Source: Haberlea rhodopensis
Taxonomy: Eukaryota > Streptophyta > Magnoliopsida > Lamiales > Gesneriaceae
Length of the DNA stretch: 64,000 nucleotides
Reading direction: 5' to 3'
Assembly: GCA_907163345.1 (NCBI GenBank)
Contig: CAJQUN010000132.1
Span: 744,001-808,000, forward strand
Shown here: piece after piece, positions 35,092-47,545 of the stretch
How positions within the stretch are numbered: the stretch's first letter is position 1
Layout: each line of letters starts with the position of its first letter
Program-made: the position numbers and the translations under genes
The notes under the pieces: generated by a model
The model's input: the letters and a program-made list of their open reading frames with translations, nothing else
What the model was told of the DNA's origin: nothing
Database searches by the model: none

Positions 35092-36479
35092 ATATACAAC
35101 AAAACGCACCATTTTCCTGCTTTGATTCCCTTTATTGTGAAGAAGAAAAATGGTTTGAATTTGAAGGAGGAGAAGAACAAGAAAGTGAAGTTACCTTAAA
35201 CAAGAACAGTTCCGATCCCAAAAATCCATCCTTTTTCCCATTGTTTCATGTATTGGAACAAGATTTGTTCTGGGAAGATGAAGAACTTGAATCCCTTTTC
35301 TGCAAAGAGAGAGAATCTTGTCCTAAATCCGACAACAATGTTGAAACAATTTGTCCCCTTGCACTCGCAAGAAAAGAATCTGTGGAGTGGATACTAAGAG
35401 TCCATGCTTATTATGGATTCTCAGCCACGACTGCTATTCTTGCTGTTAATTATTTTGACAGGTTTCTTTGGAGTTCAACTTTACGGACAGATAATAAGCC
35501 ATGGATGATGCAGCTTGCTTCTGTTACTTGTCTCTCCTTGGCTGCTAAAGTTGAAGAAACCCATGTCCCCCTTCTCTTAGATCTTCAGGTATGATTTGAA
35601 ACCAACATTTTTTAGTTAGATCTTAATATTCTTTGTGTTTTTTTGTTTGTGGTCGTTAATCTGCTGTTAATTCTCTCTTTGATCAACTTTAGGTGGAGTG
35701 TTCAAAATACGTGTTTGATGCCAAAACCATTCAAAAAATGGAGCTTCTGGTTCTTTCATCACTCAAATGGAGGATGAATCCAGTGACCCCATTTTCTTTT
35801 CTGGATCACATTGTAAGGAGGCTTGGAATGAAGGGCTATAACTATATCCACTGGGAATTTCTAAGGAGCTGTCAAAATCTTCTGCTCTCAGTTATATCTG
35901 GTAAGTTTTGAGCATGTAACGGACAAAATGATTGATTTTAGCAGCTAAATGACCAAGAATTTGGATTCAACAGATTCAAGAGTCGTACACTATCTGCCAT
36001 CTGTATTGGCCACTGCCACTATGCTTCAAGTGATTCATCAGTTCGAGGCTTGTAATGATTCCATCGGCTATGAAAACCAGCTTCTTCTTGTCGTAAAAAC
36101 CAGAAAGGTTTGTATTAACAACACTAATTTTTCTGCCATTCTTCTTGCTAATTATGCATTAAAAGTGCATCTTTTTTATAAGAACTGATGCCCAAAAATA
36201 AAACATTTTAAATCTGTCAATCTCTTACAGGCACAGGTGGGTGATTGTTACCATCTTATTTCACACATATTACAAAGCAAAAACAGCCCCCCAAAACGCA
36301 AATCCAGCCAGGTTTCAAGCATCCCAAATGGTTCAAATGATCAGTGGGAAACCTCCTCATGCATTTCTTCGTCACCCAACCAGCCAGTTTTCAAGAAGAT
36401 TAGAGTTCAAGAGCAGCACATGAAGCTGGGATCAATGAGCAGAGTTTTTTTAGATGCCGTATGCAGCAGCCCTCATTAA
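35088..36479 (+). CDS. CYCD3: D-type cyclin, CYCD3-like, four exons (363 aa)
   Basis: Regulatory subunit that binds cyclin-dependent kinase and promotes G1/S entry in the nucleus by phosphorylating retinoblastoma-related protein. Exons 35088-35588, 35693-35900, 35974-36107 and 36231-36479 join in frame with GT/AG borders, giving 363 residues, usual for CYCD3. Residues 15-19, LYCEE, form the LxCxE retinoblastoma-binding motif. An acidic N-terminus precedes the cyclin box from about residue 93 (ARKESVEWIL, NYFDRFL, LAAKVEETHVP). Exons 2-3 hold the second cyclin fold (LKWRMNPVTPFSFLDHI, YLPSVLATATM). The C-terminal FKKIRVQEQHMKL and FLDAVCSSP segments are typical of CYCD3. It is the only intact host gene here. 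All invariant segments look preserved, so it is probably functional. Confidence 0.93.
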
Positions 36480-37259
36480 AAAGACTGTTCTTTTTATCGC
36501 TTCCAAGAAACATTTTTAAATCTCTATATATTTTCCATTATAGTTATGTTTACTTATTTACAATTATTCTGCAATATTCTGAATGGTTGAGTAAAGTTAA
36601 ATCTGCTTTCACTAAAACTCTGCCTATTTGTTGCACTATAAGAGAAGGAAAAAAACAATGAGAGTTGGTATTGGCAGAAAGAGCTGGCATTTAGTTTACA
36701 GTGAAAATTAAAGTAAAAAAATGAAGAATATCTGCATCCCTGTTGTTCTATTTATGGTGTTTTAGAATAGTGTGTATGTGGTTCGTTCAAAAAAAAAAAA
36801 AAGTGTCTCACTCATACTGTAACGCTGACTACACGACTCGAATTTTCAAAATTTTTAGAATACAATACTGCTGTGACAAGCTTATTTATATATATACTAT
36901 ATTACAAATACCAAAATTCACATTTTAAAACTCTAAAACCATGTAAAATCAACAAAAATATTCTTACCAAATTCAAGAAACATATAAATAAATGCATGTT
37001 ACTGGAATTATCATAGTATCAAATATACTAATACCAATTACTTGTTACTTTATTAATATAAAGTTTAACAAACACGTCTAAATAAAAGATAATTCCAAAC
37101 ATATTCTTACCAAGTTCGAAGATAATATTTTAATGCATGTCACTGAAATTATCATAGTATTACGCATACTAACAAAAAATGTATATTATTTCAATTAACA
37201 TAAAGTTTACTAACACGTCTAAATTTTATTTTAGCAAAAAAAATTTTAAACTGTACAAT
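36480..37259. other. AT-rich intergenic DNA with a tandem duplication
   Basis: Includes the cyclin 3' flank and a poly-A run near 36789. A tandem duplication of about 140 bp is visible: 36955-37097 and 37098-37232 share ATATTCTTACCAA, ATTATCATAGTAT and CACGTCTAAAT in the same order. No gene seen. Confidence 0.7.
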
Positions 37260-37495
37260 TAACACCCAAAAGTATCATTTCTGTGTCGGACACGTCCATC
37301 GACCGTGTCTGACACGGGTGTCCAATTTTGAGGGAAGTGTCCGACACATGTATCTGATTTTATTTTTTTAATAAAATTAAGGGCACGCCACGTGGCTGTC
37401 CGACACGTATCCGACGAGTTTTCGAGAAGTGTCGATGTCCGAGAATTGTCCGACATTGCACCGAGTGTTTTCTAGGAGTGTTCGTGCATCATAAC

Positions 37496-37500
<5 letters not shown>
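37260..37500. repeat. GTGTCCGACAC-rich inverted motifs
   Basis: GTGTCGGACAC, GTGTCTGACAC, GTGTCCGACAC and related half-sites recur in both orientations across about 200 bp. Possibly a fragment of a dispersed plant repeat; the family was not recognised. Confidence 0.5.

Positions 37501-37503
<3 letters not shown>

Positions 37504-37534
<31 letters not shown>
37504..37534. repeat. TA microsatellite
   Basis: About 15 uninterrupted TA units. Confidence 0.9.
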
Positions 37535-37538
<4 letters not shown>

Positions 37539-37540
37539 TC

Positions 37541-38038
37541 GGTGTAGTGATGTTTGTTTTTAGGAAAAATTAGAAATAAATCATTAAACCTAAGTTTTAA
37601 CTTTCTCTTTACTCGATACCTAAAATTTCTTCAAAGATTCCTATCCTTTTTCGTCTTTACATTTCTAATTACTCACCGGAGACAGAAAGTTTTTAAAATA
37701 ATACCAAATTACCCTTAAGTTTAAGATTTTGGCATGTTTTGTTTATTTTAAGCACATTTTGCGTATTTTAAGCCGTGATCCTTAAAATGGTATCAGAGCT
37801 TATGTTTATTCTGGAAATACTAAAATAATATTTTGAATATTGATATTATCCTTTAACGGGGGAGACAATACACGAAAATATGGATCCGAACGAATGTTCA
37901 AATTGTTACTCATACATGTAGTACTTCCAAAAATGAGAAGAACTAAATCAAGAACATCTGGCCGAAGCTAAACTCTTCAACCAGAAATCGAAAATACTAC
38001 AAGAAATTGGTGCTAGCCTAGCTAGCATTAACCAGTAT
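37541..38038 (+). mobile_element. Remnant of a reverse-transcribing element (leader and primer site)
   Basis: TGGTATCAGAGC at 37788-37799 on the plus strand is an initiator-Met primer site. A leader and an ATG at 37880 (MDPNECSNCYSYM, then stop) follow. A frame with EELNQEHLAEAKLFNQKSK after the stops looks like the start of a helical gag-like protein. Gypsy H interrupts it at 38039. Which element type it came from cannot be decided. Confidence 0.45.
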
Positions 38039-38744
38039 TGTAGGGTCTTCCTACCTTAACATCATAATAATCACGTATCATGGACTAAACATGCATTAAT
38101 AACATCTTAGGGTACCAGTTGTAGCTTTGAGCTAATAGAATTACAGGCCAACAATAAAATTTCAAAACTTAATAATTACATTCCAAAAAATGAATGCTAA
38201 CATTATAGGTTTACACTACTCCTAGAGTAGGGACTATCAAAATCATGTATCCTATATTCTTTCATGCTCCTTTTAGCTCATTGCCTCAACCCGACCCTTA
38301 GCCCTTCAGTCCAAAAGTGTACCTACAGGAACAACTCATCATGAGCATGTACATCATTACTTAACATCATAATGATAAAGGCATATAAATAAATGCATGA
38401 AAATAATCGTAACATATACTTCCTGGTTAATCGCATTAACCCACTTTGGTTGTCCCTGTTTCATAGTCATGCATATAATCATTAGTTCTTGACATAAATG
38501 ATTAAAATCATACTTCACATATATGCTCGTAATCAACAATGTTATTGAGAGATGGGGATGTTTCTGGCCTTGTTATGTCAGCGGAACAATTGGCCCCCTC
38601 GCTTCGACATATAGCGGTACTGTGATTACCCCTCGCTACACCTTGATAGCGGATGTAATCTCCTCGCTAGCTATGTCAGCGGTAAGTACCTTCCTCGCTT
38701 TCCCATAACAACCACCAGAATACTCAACCATTCTCAATAACATA

Positions 38745-38960
38745 GTTAAACATACATCATCATTATCTTATCATAACATCATCATCTTATACACATCATC
38801 ATCTTACAAACATTATCATCTTGTAACATCATCATCTTATAAACATCATCATCTTATCATAAACGTCCTCATAAACATCATATCATCTTTACTCATCATA
38901 AACATCATCATCATAAACTTACTTATCATAATCATCATCATAAACATCGTAAATACTTAT
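38745..38960. repeat. ATCATCATCTTATAAAC minisatellite, gypsy H 3' LTR
   Basis: Irregular 16-20 bp units of ATCATCATCTTATAAAC. Present also at about 45635-45845 in the other LTR. Confidence 0.8.
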
Positions 38961-39009
38961 ACAATCATTGCGTAGTCATAGTATAGGAATGTGTTACCGT
39001 CCGATGCCC

Positions 39010-39025
39010 GTACGTTTTTACGTAC
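39010..39025. promoter_or_regulatory. GTACGT...ACGTAC inverted repeat, gypsy H 3' LTR
   Basis: Six-base arms, four-base loop. Confidence 0.6.
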
Positions 39026-39186
39026 CTTAATTCCCAAAAGTGGAGAAATTGGAGAACTTTATCTCCTTGAAGTTGTGGGTACCTGGGATGGTTCTACACA
39101 ACCATACAAATCGATATTAGAAGCTAATTATAGTCTAATATCCAAAAATCCCACAAAAAATCAAAATCACACATTTTTACATCTCG

Positions 39187-39392
39187 CGATCGATCGCCGT
39201 CCAGGCCCAATCGATCGCGAGATCATACTGGACGATGCTGAAAATTTCAGCTCTTGGCGATCGATCACCACTTTTGGCGCGATCGATCGCCAGCCTCGCC
39301 GATCGATCGCCCAAACGTGGCGATCGATCGCCAAATGATACTGGCGCCTACTGGTTGCGCGCGATCGATCGCCAAAAACGGGCGATCGATCG
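39187..39392. repeat. Phased GATCGATC array, gypsy H 3' LTR (8 sites)
   Basis: Sites at 39188, 39209 (AATCGATC), 39259, 39281, 39301, 39322, 39363 and 39384. Steps 21, 50, 22, 20, 21, 41 and 21 are identical to gypsy B's 3' LTR. Confidence 0.92.
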
Positions 39393-40139
39393 CCGCTGCC
39401 TGTGCGTGGAAAAACACCATTTTTGCTCTACATTTTCTTCCCCATCTTCACCAACACTTACACCAACAAACCAATAACATAAAAACACTTCAAACCTTCA
39501 TTTTACATCATTAAACAACTAAAAATCCTACACCCATCCAAAAATCACACCAACCCAAAATAAACCCATTTCAAACAATCAAAACCCATTTCAAAATCAA
39601 ACCAAACATCATAAAAACTTTAGGAAGGGTTCCATACCTCTTAAGGATTCCAAATCCTACAATAAATCTCACAAACAAAGGTTTTGTGAAGACTTCTCCT
39701 TCCACTTTTGCCAAGTTTCGAAAATGAGGAAGGGTTTTGGGTTGGGAAGTGATTTGGGGATTTAAGAGAGTGATTGGTAAAGTGAAAATAAGGTGGGGTA
39801 AAGTGGGGTTAAAGGGTTATAGTAAAAGTTGTACCCCATTAATTAACATGATGCATAAAATGCCCAACATGATATTTTAAAAGCATTTTACAAAAATGCA
39901 ACAAACTTCCTCTAACTTCATATCTTCCTCATAAATAACACCCAATACAATTAAACAATGTTAACACCCCATTTTCTAACATGCATAACAAACACCCTGA
40001 AATGCATCCCCGGGTCACGCCTATCATGTGACTAAGCATTTCAACATGATAATTAATTTCAACACATAAATCAATTATTAACATAATTCTAAACATAATT
40101 AATGTCCAGATTGCAATTAATTAATTTCGGGAAATCACA

Positions 40140-40158
40140 ATACTCCCATACTTATAAG
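40140..40158 (-). other. Polypurine tract of gypsy H
   Basis: Minus strand CTTATAAGTATGGGAGTAT directly before the 3' LTR. The equivalent tracts in C (21381-21399) and I (48678-48696) read AAGTAGGGGAGTA. Confidence 0.75.
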
Positions 40159-40198
40159 ATTTCGTCCTCGAAATTGCATGCACTTACCCAAAAAGAAA

Positions 40199-43100
40199 CT
40201 AAACATAAATCATACCAGAAAATAGTTCCGGGTAATGCTGCACCATATGCCGTTCCGTCCCCCACGTAGCCTCCTCGACACCCCGACGATCCCACTGAAC
40301 TTTGACCATCGGTATAACCTTGCTTCGTAATCTACGATCCTCACGATCCAGAATTCTGACCTGTCGTTCTATGTAGGATACATCTGAGTCCAACTGCACT
40401 TCAGTAGGCTGTAATACATGAGACGGGTCTGGCTCATACTTCCGTAACATAGAGACATGAAAAACATCATGTATGCCAGATAAAGACGGCGGTAGAGCCA
40501 AACGGTAGGCCAAAGTACCGATACGCTGCAATACTTCGTACGGCCCAACATACCTCGGAGATAACTTCCCCCGCATACCAAAACAAACTACACCCCTGAA
40601 GGGTGAGATTTTCAAGAAGACCTTGTCTCCTACTTGGAATTCTAGCGGTCGTCGCCGCTTATTGGCATAGGCTGCTTGCCTATCCTGGGCCGCTTTCATC
40701 TTTTGGCGTATCAACTTAATCTTTTCTTCCATATCTCTAATCATATCCGGTCCTCCGACCACTTTACTAGTCAAGTCCTCCCAATACAGCGGTGACCTAC
40801 AGGGTCGTCCGTAAAGAGCTTCAAAAGGGGCCATTTGAATGCTCGCCTGATAGCTGTTATTATACGAGAACTCCACTAGTGGTAATGAATCTTGCCACGG
40901 AGTATCAAACTCCAATACACATGCCCTCAGCATATCTTCGAGCGTCTGTATAGTACGCTCAGTCTGGCCGTCTGTCTGAGGGTGATAAGCTGTACTCAGT
41001 CTCACCTCTGTGCCCAAAGCTGTCTGGAGACCCTCCCAGAAATGTGAAGTAAACCTTGGATCTCTGTCAGACACAATCGAGACTGGAACCCCATGCAACC
41101 TCACAACATCCCGTACATATAATTGGGCCATATTTTGGTATGTGAAAGTCATACAGTAAGGGATGAAATGAGCTACCTTCGTCAGCCTATCCACGATCAC
41201 CCAGATCACATCAAATCCAGAGGCCGTCCTTGGTAAGTGGGTCACGAAGTCCATAGATATGTGCTCCCACTTCCATTCAGGTACCTCTAAACTCTTCAGT
41301 TCGCCACCAGGCCTCTGCCTCTCCGCTTTTACTTGCTGACAAATCAAGCACTTCTTGACAAAGGTGATAACGTCTCTTTTCATCCGCCTCCACCAAAACT
41401 GGTTGCATAGGTCCTCGTACATCTTCCTCCCACCTGGATGTATGCTAAACCTTCTGCTATGAGCACGGTGCAAGATCCCTTGACACAACTCCGGTGCCCT
41501 CGGCACCACCCAACGGTTACCAATCCTCAAGGAACCATCTTCTGCCACTCTGAACTTTGATAACTGACCCTGAAGTACTATCGATGACCATCTCTGAACC
41601 TCATCATCCGACCTCTGGGCTTTCCTGATAGCCTCAAATATGTCTGGCTCAGCCAAGAAGGTCGACACTCACACCGGCAACGTGTCCACATCGAAATCAT
41701 AGCCCAAATGGCAATAAGAAGTCATCATAGCTGATAAACTCATGGCATCCTCAGCAGTACTCTTCACCTTCCGACTTAAGGCGTCTGCTATCAAGTTTGC
41801 TTTACCAGGATGGTACTCAATTTCACAATCATAATCCTTGAGTAAATCCATCCATCTTCTTTGCCTCATATTCAGCTCCGGTTTGGTGAATAAGAACTTC
41901 AAGCTCTTATGGTCCGTATAGATGGTAAATGAAGTACCATAAAGATAATGCCGCCAAATCTTCAAGGAGAAAATGATGGCCGCCAGTTCCAGATCGTGAA
42001 CTGGGTATCTGGTCTCATGAGGCTTCAACTGCCTCGAAGCATAAGCCACCACGTGCTTATCTTGCATCAACACACAGCCCAAACCCTGCAATGATGCATC
42101 CGTGTACAAAGCAAACCTCTTATTCTCAGAAGGAATCACCAATACAGGTGCCGTAGTCAAACGACGCTTCAATTCTTGGAAGCTTTCCTCACAAGCTTCG
42201 GACCAATAGAATGAGACTCCTTTCTGAGTCAGCTGTTTCAACGGCTTAGCGATCTTAGAGAATCCCTCGACGAAACATCGGTAATATCCTGCCAAACCGA
42301 GAAAGCTCCGTTTCTTGAGTACAGAAGTGGGTGCAGCCCACTCCATCACAGCTTCAACCTTCTTGGGATCTACAGATATCCCGCTGCTAGATATAACATG
42401 ACCCAAGAACACCACATTGTTCAACCAGAACTCGCACTTGCTAAGCTTTGCATATAACTGATGATCCCTAAGGATCTGGAGTACTGTCATCAAGTGCTTC
42501 ACATGTTCCTCTTCGGTCCGGGAGTAAAAGAGTATATCGTCAATGAAAACAATGACAAACTGATCCAAATACGGTTGGAATACTCTATTCATCAGACTCA
42601 TAAAGACAGTTGGGGCATTTGTCACCCCAAAATGCATGACTAAGAATTCATAGTGCCCATACCTAGTCCTGAAAGCTGTCTTCTGAACATCATATTCTCT
42701 TACCCAAATCTGATGATACCCCGACCTCAGGTCGATCTTACTGTAGAGCCTCGTACCCTGTAACTGGTCAAACAAATCATCGATCCTCGGAAGTGGATAC
42801 TTATTCTTCACTGTGGCTTTGTTCAGTTGTCTGTAATCGATGCACAGACGCATCGAACCATCTTTCTTCTTGACAAATAAAACTGGTGCACCCCAGAGCG
42901 ATACGGTAGGGCGTATATAGCCCTTGTCAAGGAGCTCTTGCAACTAAATCTTTAACTCCCTTAGCTCCGCGGGTGCCATCCTATACGGGGCACGAGAAAT
43001 GGCAGACGTCCCTGGCAATAACTCAATCCCAAACTCGACCTCTCTCGTCGGTGGGAATCCGAGAATCTCCTCCGGAAAAACATCAGCAAACTCCGCCACT

Positions 43101-44713
43101 ACGGGCATATCCTCAACCTTTAATTCTTCCCTCTTTTCAGTAATATCAACAGCATAGATGAGATATCCTGTATTGCCTCGTTCCAATAACTGTGCCATCT
43201 TGACAGCAGATATCAACGGGATCTTTGAACGAGAACCATCCCCATAGAATGTCCACTGGACTCCCATATCAGACCTGAATCGGAAAGTCCTCTGCCTGCA
43301 GTTCACAACTGCCTGATACCTGTTCAGAACATCGATGCCCACAATGAAGTCAAAGTCTGACATTCCCAGAACAATCAAATCTGACCTTAGCTCGTTACCC
43401 TCAAAATAAATGAGGCCATCATAGACAATCTGATCAGCAATCAAACTTCTTCCGACGGGTGTCGAGACTACAAGAGGCGTGGGCGACGGAGAAGTGCATA
43501 TGTGGTGCCTTTCCACAAAACTTGTCGACACGAAAGAGTGTGACGCACCTGTGTCTATCAATATAAAAGCAGGGTGCGTAAATAAAAGACATGTACCCGC
43601 AATCACTTCCTCCGGAGCCGCTATAGCCTACTCCCTTGTCAACGCATAAACTTGCCCCTGAGGTGGTCCCATAGGCTGACCTCCATACTGCCTCGGTACA
43701 TACGGTGGCCTGTGCTGCACTGCTCTGTCCGCAGGCCTCCCCGTAGAGTTCTGTTGCCCCTCCCGATTGGGACATTGCCGAGCAAAGTGGCTCTTATTGC
43801 CACAAACATAACAACCGATGCAGTCTTTCGTCGAATGTGGTTGCCCACAAAGAGAACACCGAACCTTCCCAAATTTGTCTCCCTGAGACTGTCCTTTTCC
43901 CGACGGGGCATCATTCCTACGGCTTCCTTTCCAATGATTCTCGGGCCTCTTACCACTGAACCTTGAAACTGATGTGTTCCCCCTTGGCTTGAACTGATCA
44001 CCCCTCGGCCTCAAATTATCAGAAGTAGACTTCTGAGGGGGTGCTGGAGGTGGCACGGCATCAGGATATGTACCAACTCCCAGCTCGGCTAGCTCAGCCT
44101 GTGAAAGGGCGTCATCAAAGCAAGCAGGGCCATAGGTGATCACCCTGTCATACAGTTCAGGCCTCAAGCCTTTCATGAAGTTCCTTATCTTTGCTTGAGT
44201 ACTTGAGGCGATGTGGGGTACATATATGAGCAAAGAATAGTAATGAAGAGCATAATCTGACACAGGCATGTTACCTTGCTTGAGGTTAGTAAACTCATCT
44301 TCCTTAGCCTGTCGTGCAGCAGCCGAAAAATAGCGGGTCAGAAATCGAGTTCTGAACAGCTTCCAATTTATTTCTTGACCCTGAGCCTCTTGCTCTATCA
44401 CTGTGGTCTTCCACCACATCAGCGCCTTCTTGGCCAATTGGAACTCCGCTAGCCTTATCCAGGTTGTCTTAGCACAAGGAGCTGCCACAAATATCTGTTC
44501 TATCCTCTCTAACCACTCCTCAGCCATTTCCTCTGTCTCAGTTCCTTCGAACATCGGGGGTCGGTATGTTAGAAACTAAGCCCAACTTAGCTCCCCAGGT
44601 AGTAACTGTTGCTCAGAGGGTTCTTCACCCAAGGCTGGCGGTGGTAGGGGATTGGTACGCCCAACACTTGCATTAACACTCACTGCATCACCCACTTCCA
44701 CATTTGCTGCCAT
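40199..44713 (-). pseudogene. Gypsy H gag-pol polyprotein, four stops only
   Basis: One frame from ATG 44713 to a stop at 40199, 1505 codons. Gag (EEWLERIEQIF, LFRTRFLTRYF) has two zinc knuckles, CSLCGQPHSTKDC and CYVCGNKSHFARQC (about 43870-43775). Protease LIDTGASHSFVS is near 43550. RT carries LCIDYRQLNKAT and VFIDDILFYS (about 42540). RNase H has TIYTDHKSLKF. Integrase has a zinc motif (CLICQQVK), WKWEHISMDF, SDRDPRF and HPQTDG. A chromodomain tail (VKVQWDRRG, EEATWG) ends it. Stops: TAG 44578-44576, TAG 43630-43628, TAG 42946-42944 and TGA 41671-41669. The three TAGs stand where relatives have CAG. Readthrough or repair of few bases separates it from an intact frame, but as it stands it is dead. 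Confidence 0.92.
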
Positions 44714-44902
44714 GCTGCAAGACAAGGGTTAACAACAATACCCAAAAGCAGTTCATATAATACATCGTTAGAAACCATAACATGTTAGTATAATAGTCAT
44801 ACACTTCATATGCAACATATGCACAAAACATGGTTAAAAAGAAGCACCTAGCCAACTTATTGCTAAGGCTACCCTTCACTCATTCCCGGGTTATCTAACC
44901 TG

Positions 44903-44914
44903 GCTCTGATACCA
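44903..44914 (-). other. Primer binding site of gypsy H
   Basis: TGGTATCAGAGC on the minus strand, four bases inside the 5' LTR. Confidence 0.92.
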
Positions 44915-45891
44915 CTAATGTAGGGTCTTCCTACCTTAACATCATAATAATCACGTATCATGGACTAAACATGCATTAATAACATCTTAGGGTACTGGTT
45001 GTAGCTTTGAGCTAATAGAATTACAGGCCAACAATAAAATTTCAAAACTTAATAATTACATTCCCAAAAATGAATGCTAACATTATAGGTTTACACTACT
45101 CCTAGAGTAGGGACTATCAAAATCTTGTATCATATATTCTTTCATGCTCCTTTTAGCTCACTGCCTCAACCCGACCCTTAGCCCTTCAGTACAAAAGTGT
45201 ACCTACAGGAACAACCCATCATGAGCATGTACATCATTACTTAACATCATAGCGATAAAGGCATATAAATAAAAATGCATGAAAATAATCGTAACATATA
45301 CTTCCTGGTTAATCGCATTAACCCACTTTGGTTGTCCCTGTTTCATAGTCATGCATATAATCATTAGTTCTTGACATAAATGATTAAAATCATACTTCAC
45401 ATATATGCTCGTAATCAACAATGTTATTGAGAGATGGGGATGTTTCTGGCTTTGTTATGTCAGCGGAACAATTGGCCCCCTCGCTTCGATATATAACGGT
45501 ACTGTGATTACCCCTCGCTACACCTTGATAGCGGATGTGATCTCCTCGCTAGCTATGTCAGTGGTAAGTACCTTCCTCGCTTTCCCATAACAACCACCAG
45601 AACACTCAACCATTCTCAATAACATAGTTAAACATACATCACCATCATCTTATCATAATATCATCATCTTATACACATCATCATCTTACAAACATCATCA
45701 TCTTGTAACATCATCATCTTATAAACATCATCATCTTAACATAAACGTCCTCATAAACATCATATCATCTTTACTCATCATAAACATCATCATCATAAAC
45801 TTACTTATCATAATCATCATCATAAACATCGTAAATACTTATACAATCATTGCGTAGTCATAGTATAGGAATGTGTTACCGTCCGATGCCC

Positions 45892-45908
45892 GTACGTTTC
45901 TTACGTAC
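45892..45908. promoter_or_regulatory. GTACGT...ACGTAC inverted repeat, gypsy H 5' LTR
   Basis: Six-base arms, five-base loop. Confidence 0.6.
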
Positions 45909-46069
45909 CTTAATTCCCAAAAGTGGAGAAATTGGAGAACTTTATCTCCTTGAAGTTGTGGGTACCTGGGATGGTTCTACACAACCATACAAATCGATAT
46001 TAGAAGCTAATTATAGTCTAATATCCAAAAATCCCACAAAAAATCAAAAACACACATTTTTACATCTCG

Positions 46070-46275
46070 CGATCGATCGTCGTCCAGGCCCGATCGATCG
46101 CGAGATCATACTGGACGATGTTGAAAATTTCAGATCTTGGCGATCGATCGCAACTTTTGGCGCGATTGATCGCCATCCTCGCCGATCGATCGCCCAAACG
46201 TGGCGATCGATCGCCAAATGTTACTGGCGCCTACTGGTTGCGCGCGATCGATCGCCAAAAACAGGCGATCGATCG
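46070..46275. repeat. Phased GATCGATC array, gypsy H 5' LTR (8 sites)
   Basis: Sites at 46071, 46092, 46142, 46164 (GATTGATC), 46184, 46205, 46246 and 46267. Spacing is identical to the other H LTR. Confidence 0.92.
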
Positions 46276-47344
46276 CCGCTGCCTGTGCGTGGAAAAACAC
46301 CATTTTTGCTCTACATTTTCTTCCCCATCTTCACCAACACTTACACCAACAAACCAATAACATAAAAACACTTCAAACCTTCATTTTACATCATTAAATA
46401 ACTAAAAATCCTACACCCATCCAAAAATCACACCAACCCAAAATAAACCCATTTCAAACAATCAAAACCCATTTCAAAATCAAACCAAACATCATAAAAA
46501 CTTTAGGAAGGGTTCCATACCTCTTAAGGATTCCAAATCCTACAATAAATCTCACAAACAAAGGTTTTGTGAAGCCTTCTCCTTCCACTTTTGTAAGGAC
46601 CCTAGTTCCTTAAGTGCGGATTAAAGGCGTAAATAAAAATTTCCATGCATAAACAGAGTATAACGGTTGTGTTGATGCCCTGAGCTATTAAATTACAGTG
46701 CCAAAATAAAGTTCAAAAGGGATTAGTTACATTCCCAACCAATGAATGCTAATCTTATAGCTTTACACTACTCCTAGAGTAGATACTATACAAAAGAATC
46801 AAGCCTGCTACCAAGAGCACTCCTCACTAGCTCACCGCATCAACCCGCCTTAGCCCCTTCCGCCCAAAAGTACCTACAGGAACAACCCCAAAACCATGAG
46901 CATGTATATAAATCATATCCACAATAATATGATCATAATTCAATGCATAAACCGTAAATGCAATTCACTTCCTGTATTTAACACATTTAAAAGCTCCCTT
47001 GGTTGTCCCTGTACCACAATAATAATCAAAGGATTATAATGCCAATATGCATGTCATGACATGTATCCATTCCGTGTATATCAATGGCCAATTTCCAGTC
47101 TTATTATATCAGTGGCATAATACCCCTCGCGTTTATATGACAGCGGCATTAATACTCCTCGGTTCGACATATTAGCGGCATAATATCCCTCGCATCAATA
47201 TGACAGCGGCATTATCCTTCGCTTCGACATATTTGCGGCAAATATTCTTCATCGCTAAATATGACAGCGGCAAGTATTCTATCATCGCTTCGACATGACG
47301 ACGGCAAGTATTCTATCATCACTGCAATATAATCTCGACTCACA

Positions 47345-47495
47345 ATATATATGCAACCGTAATGCATATCCAACCATGTATGCAACCATAATGCATAACC
47401 AACCATATATGCAACCATAATGCATATCCAATCATGTATGCAACCATAATGCATAATTAAGACCATGTATGCAACCATAATGCATAACAATCAAA
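47345..47495. repeat. 29-bp minisatellite, gypsy I LTR
   Basis: About five copies of ATGTATGCAACCATAATGCA followed by TAACCAACC-like sequence. A matching TATGCATTGTGGTTGCAT stretch appears inside element G (59050, 59390) on the opposite strand. Confidence 0.85.
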
Positions 47496-47527
47496 GCGTA
47501 ATAAATACGTTTTACCGTCCGATGCTC

Positions 47528-47545
47528 GTACGTCTCACTACGTAC
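47528..47545. promoter_or_regulatory. GTACGT...ACGTAC inverted repeat, gypsy I LTR
   Basis: Same 18 bases as in gypsy B. Confidence 0.6.

Larger units (their letters stand above)
38039..40139 (-). repeat. Gypsy H 3' LTR (2101 bp)
   Basis: TGTAGGGTCTTCC...GAAATCACA. Contains a GCCGC/CGCTTCG block (about 38570-38705), an AACATCATCATCTTAT-type minisatellite (about 38745-38960), the GTACGT inverted repeat and eight palindromes. Confidence 0.94.
38039..46591 (-). mobile_element. Gypsy H: chromovirus with near-intact gag-pol
   Basis: Minus-strand element with LTRs at 38039-40139 and 44919-46591; the latter is cut by element I. Primer site, polypurine tract and the full domain order are present. 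The single gag-pol frame of 1505 codons (44713-40199) shows no frameshift, only four stops. The LTRs are closely similar. The left flank is AGTAT; the right flank lies outside the window, so the duplication cannot be checked. Likely the youngest coding element here apart from I. Confidence 0.93.
44919..46591 (-). repeat. Gypsy H 5' LTR, cut by element I
   Basis: Follows 38039 to about 39700 closely. It stops at CTTCCACTTTT, where element I begins. The remaining 430 bp or so must lie right of the window. Confidence 0.92.

Noticed and set aside
37788..38038. Endogenous pararetrovirus
   Set aside because: Initiator-Met primer sites occur in both pararetroviruses and LTR elements; no viral protein signature is visible in this short piece.
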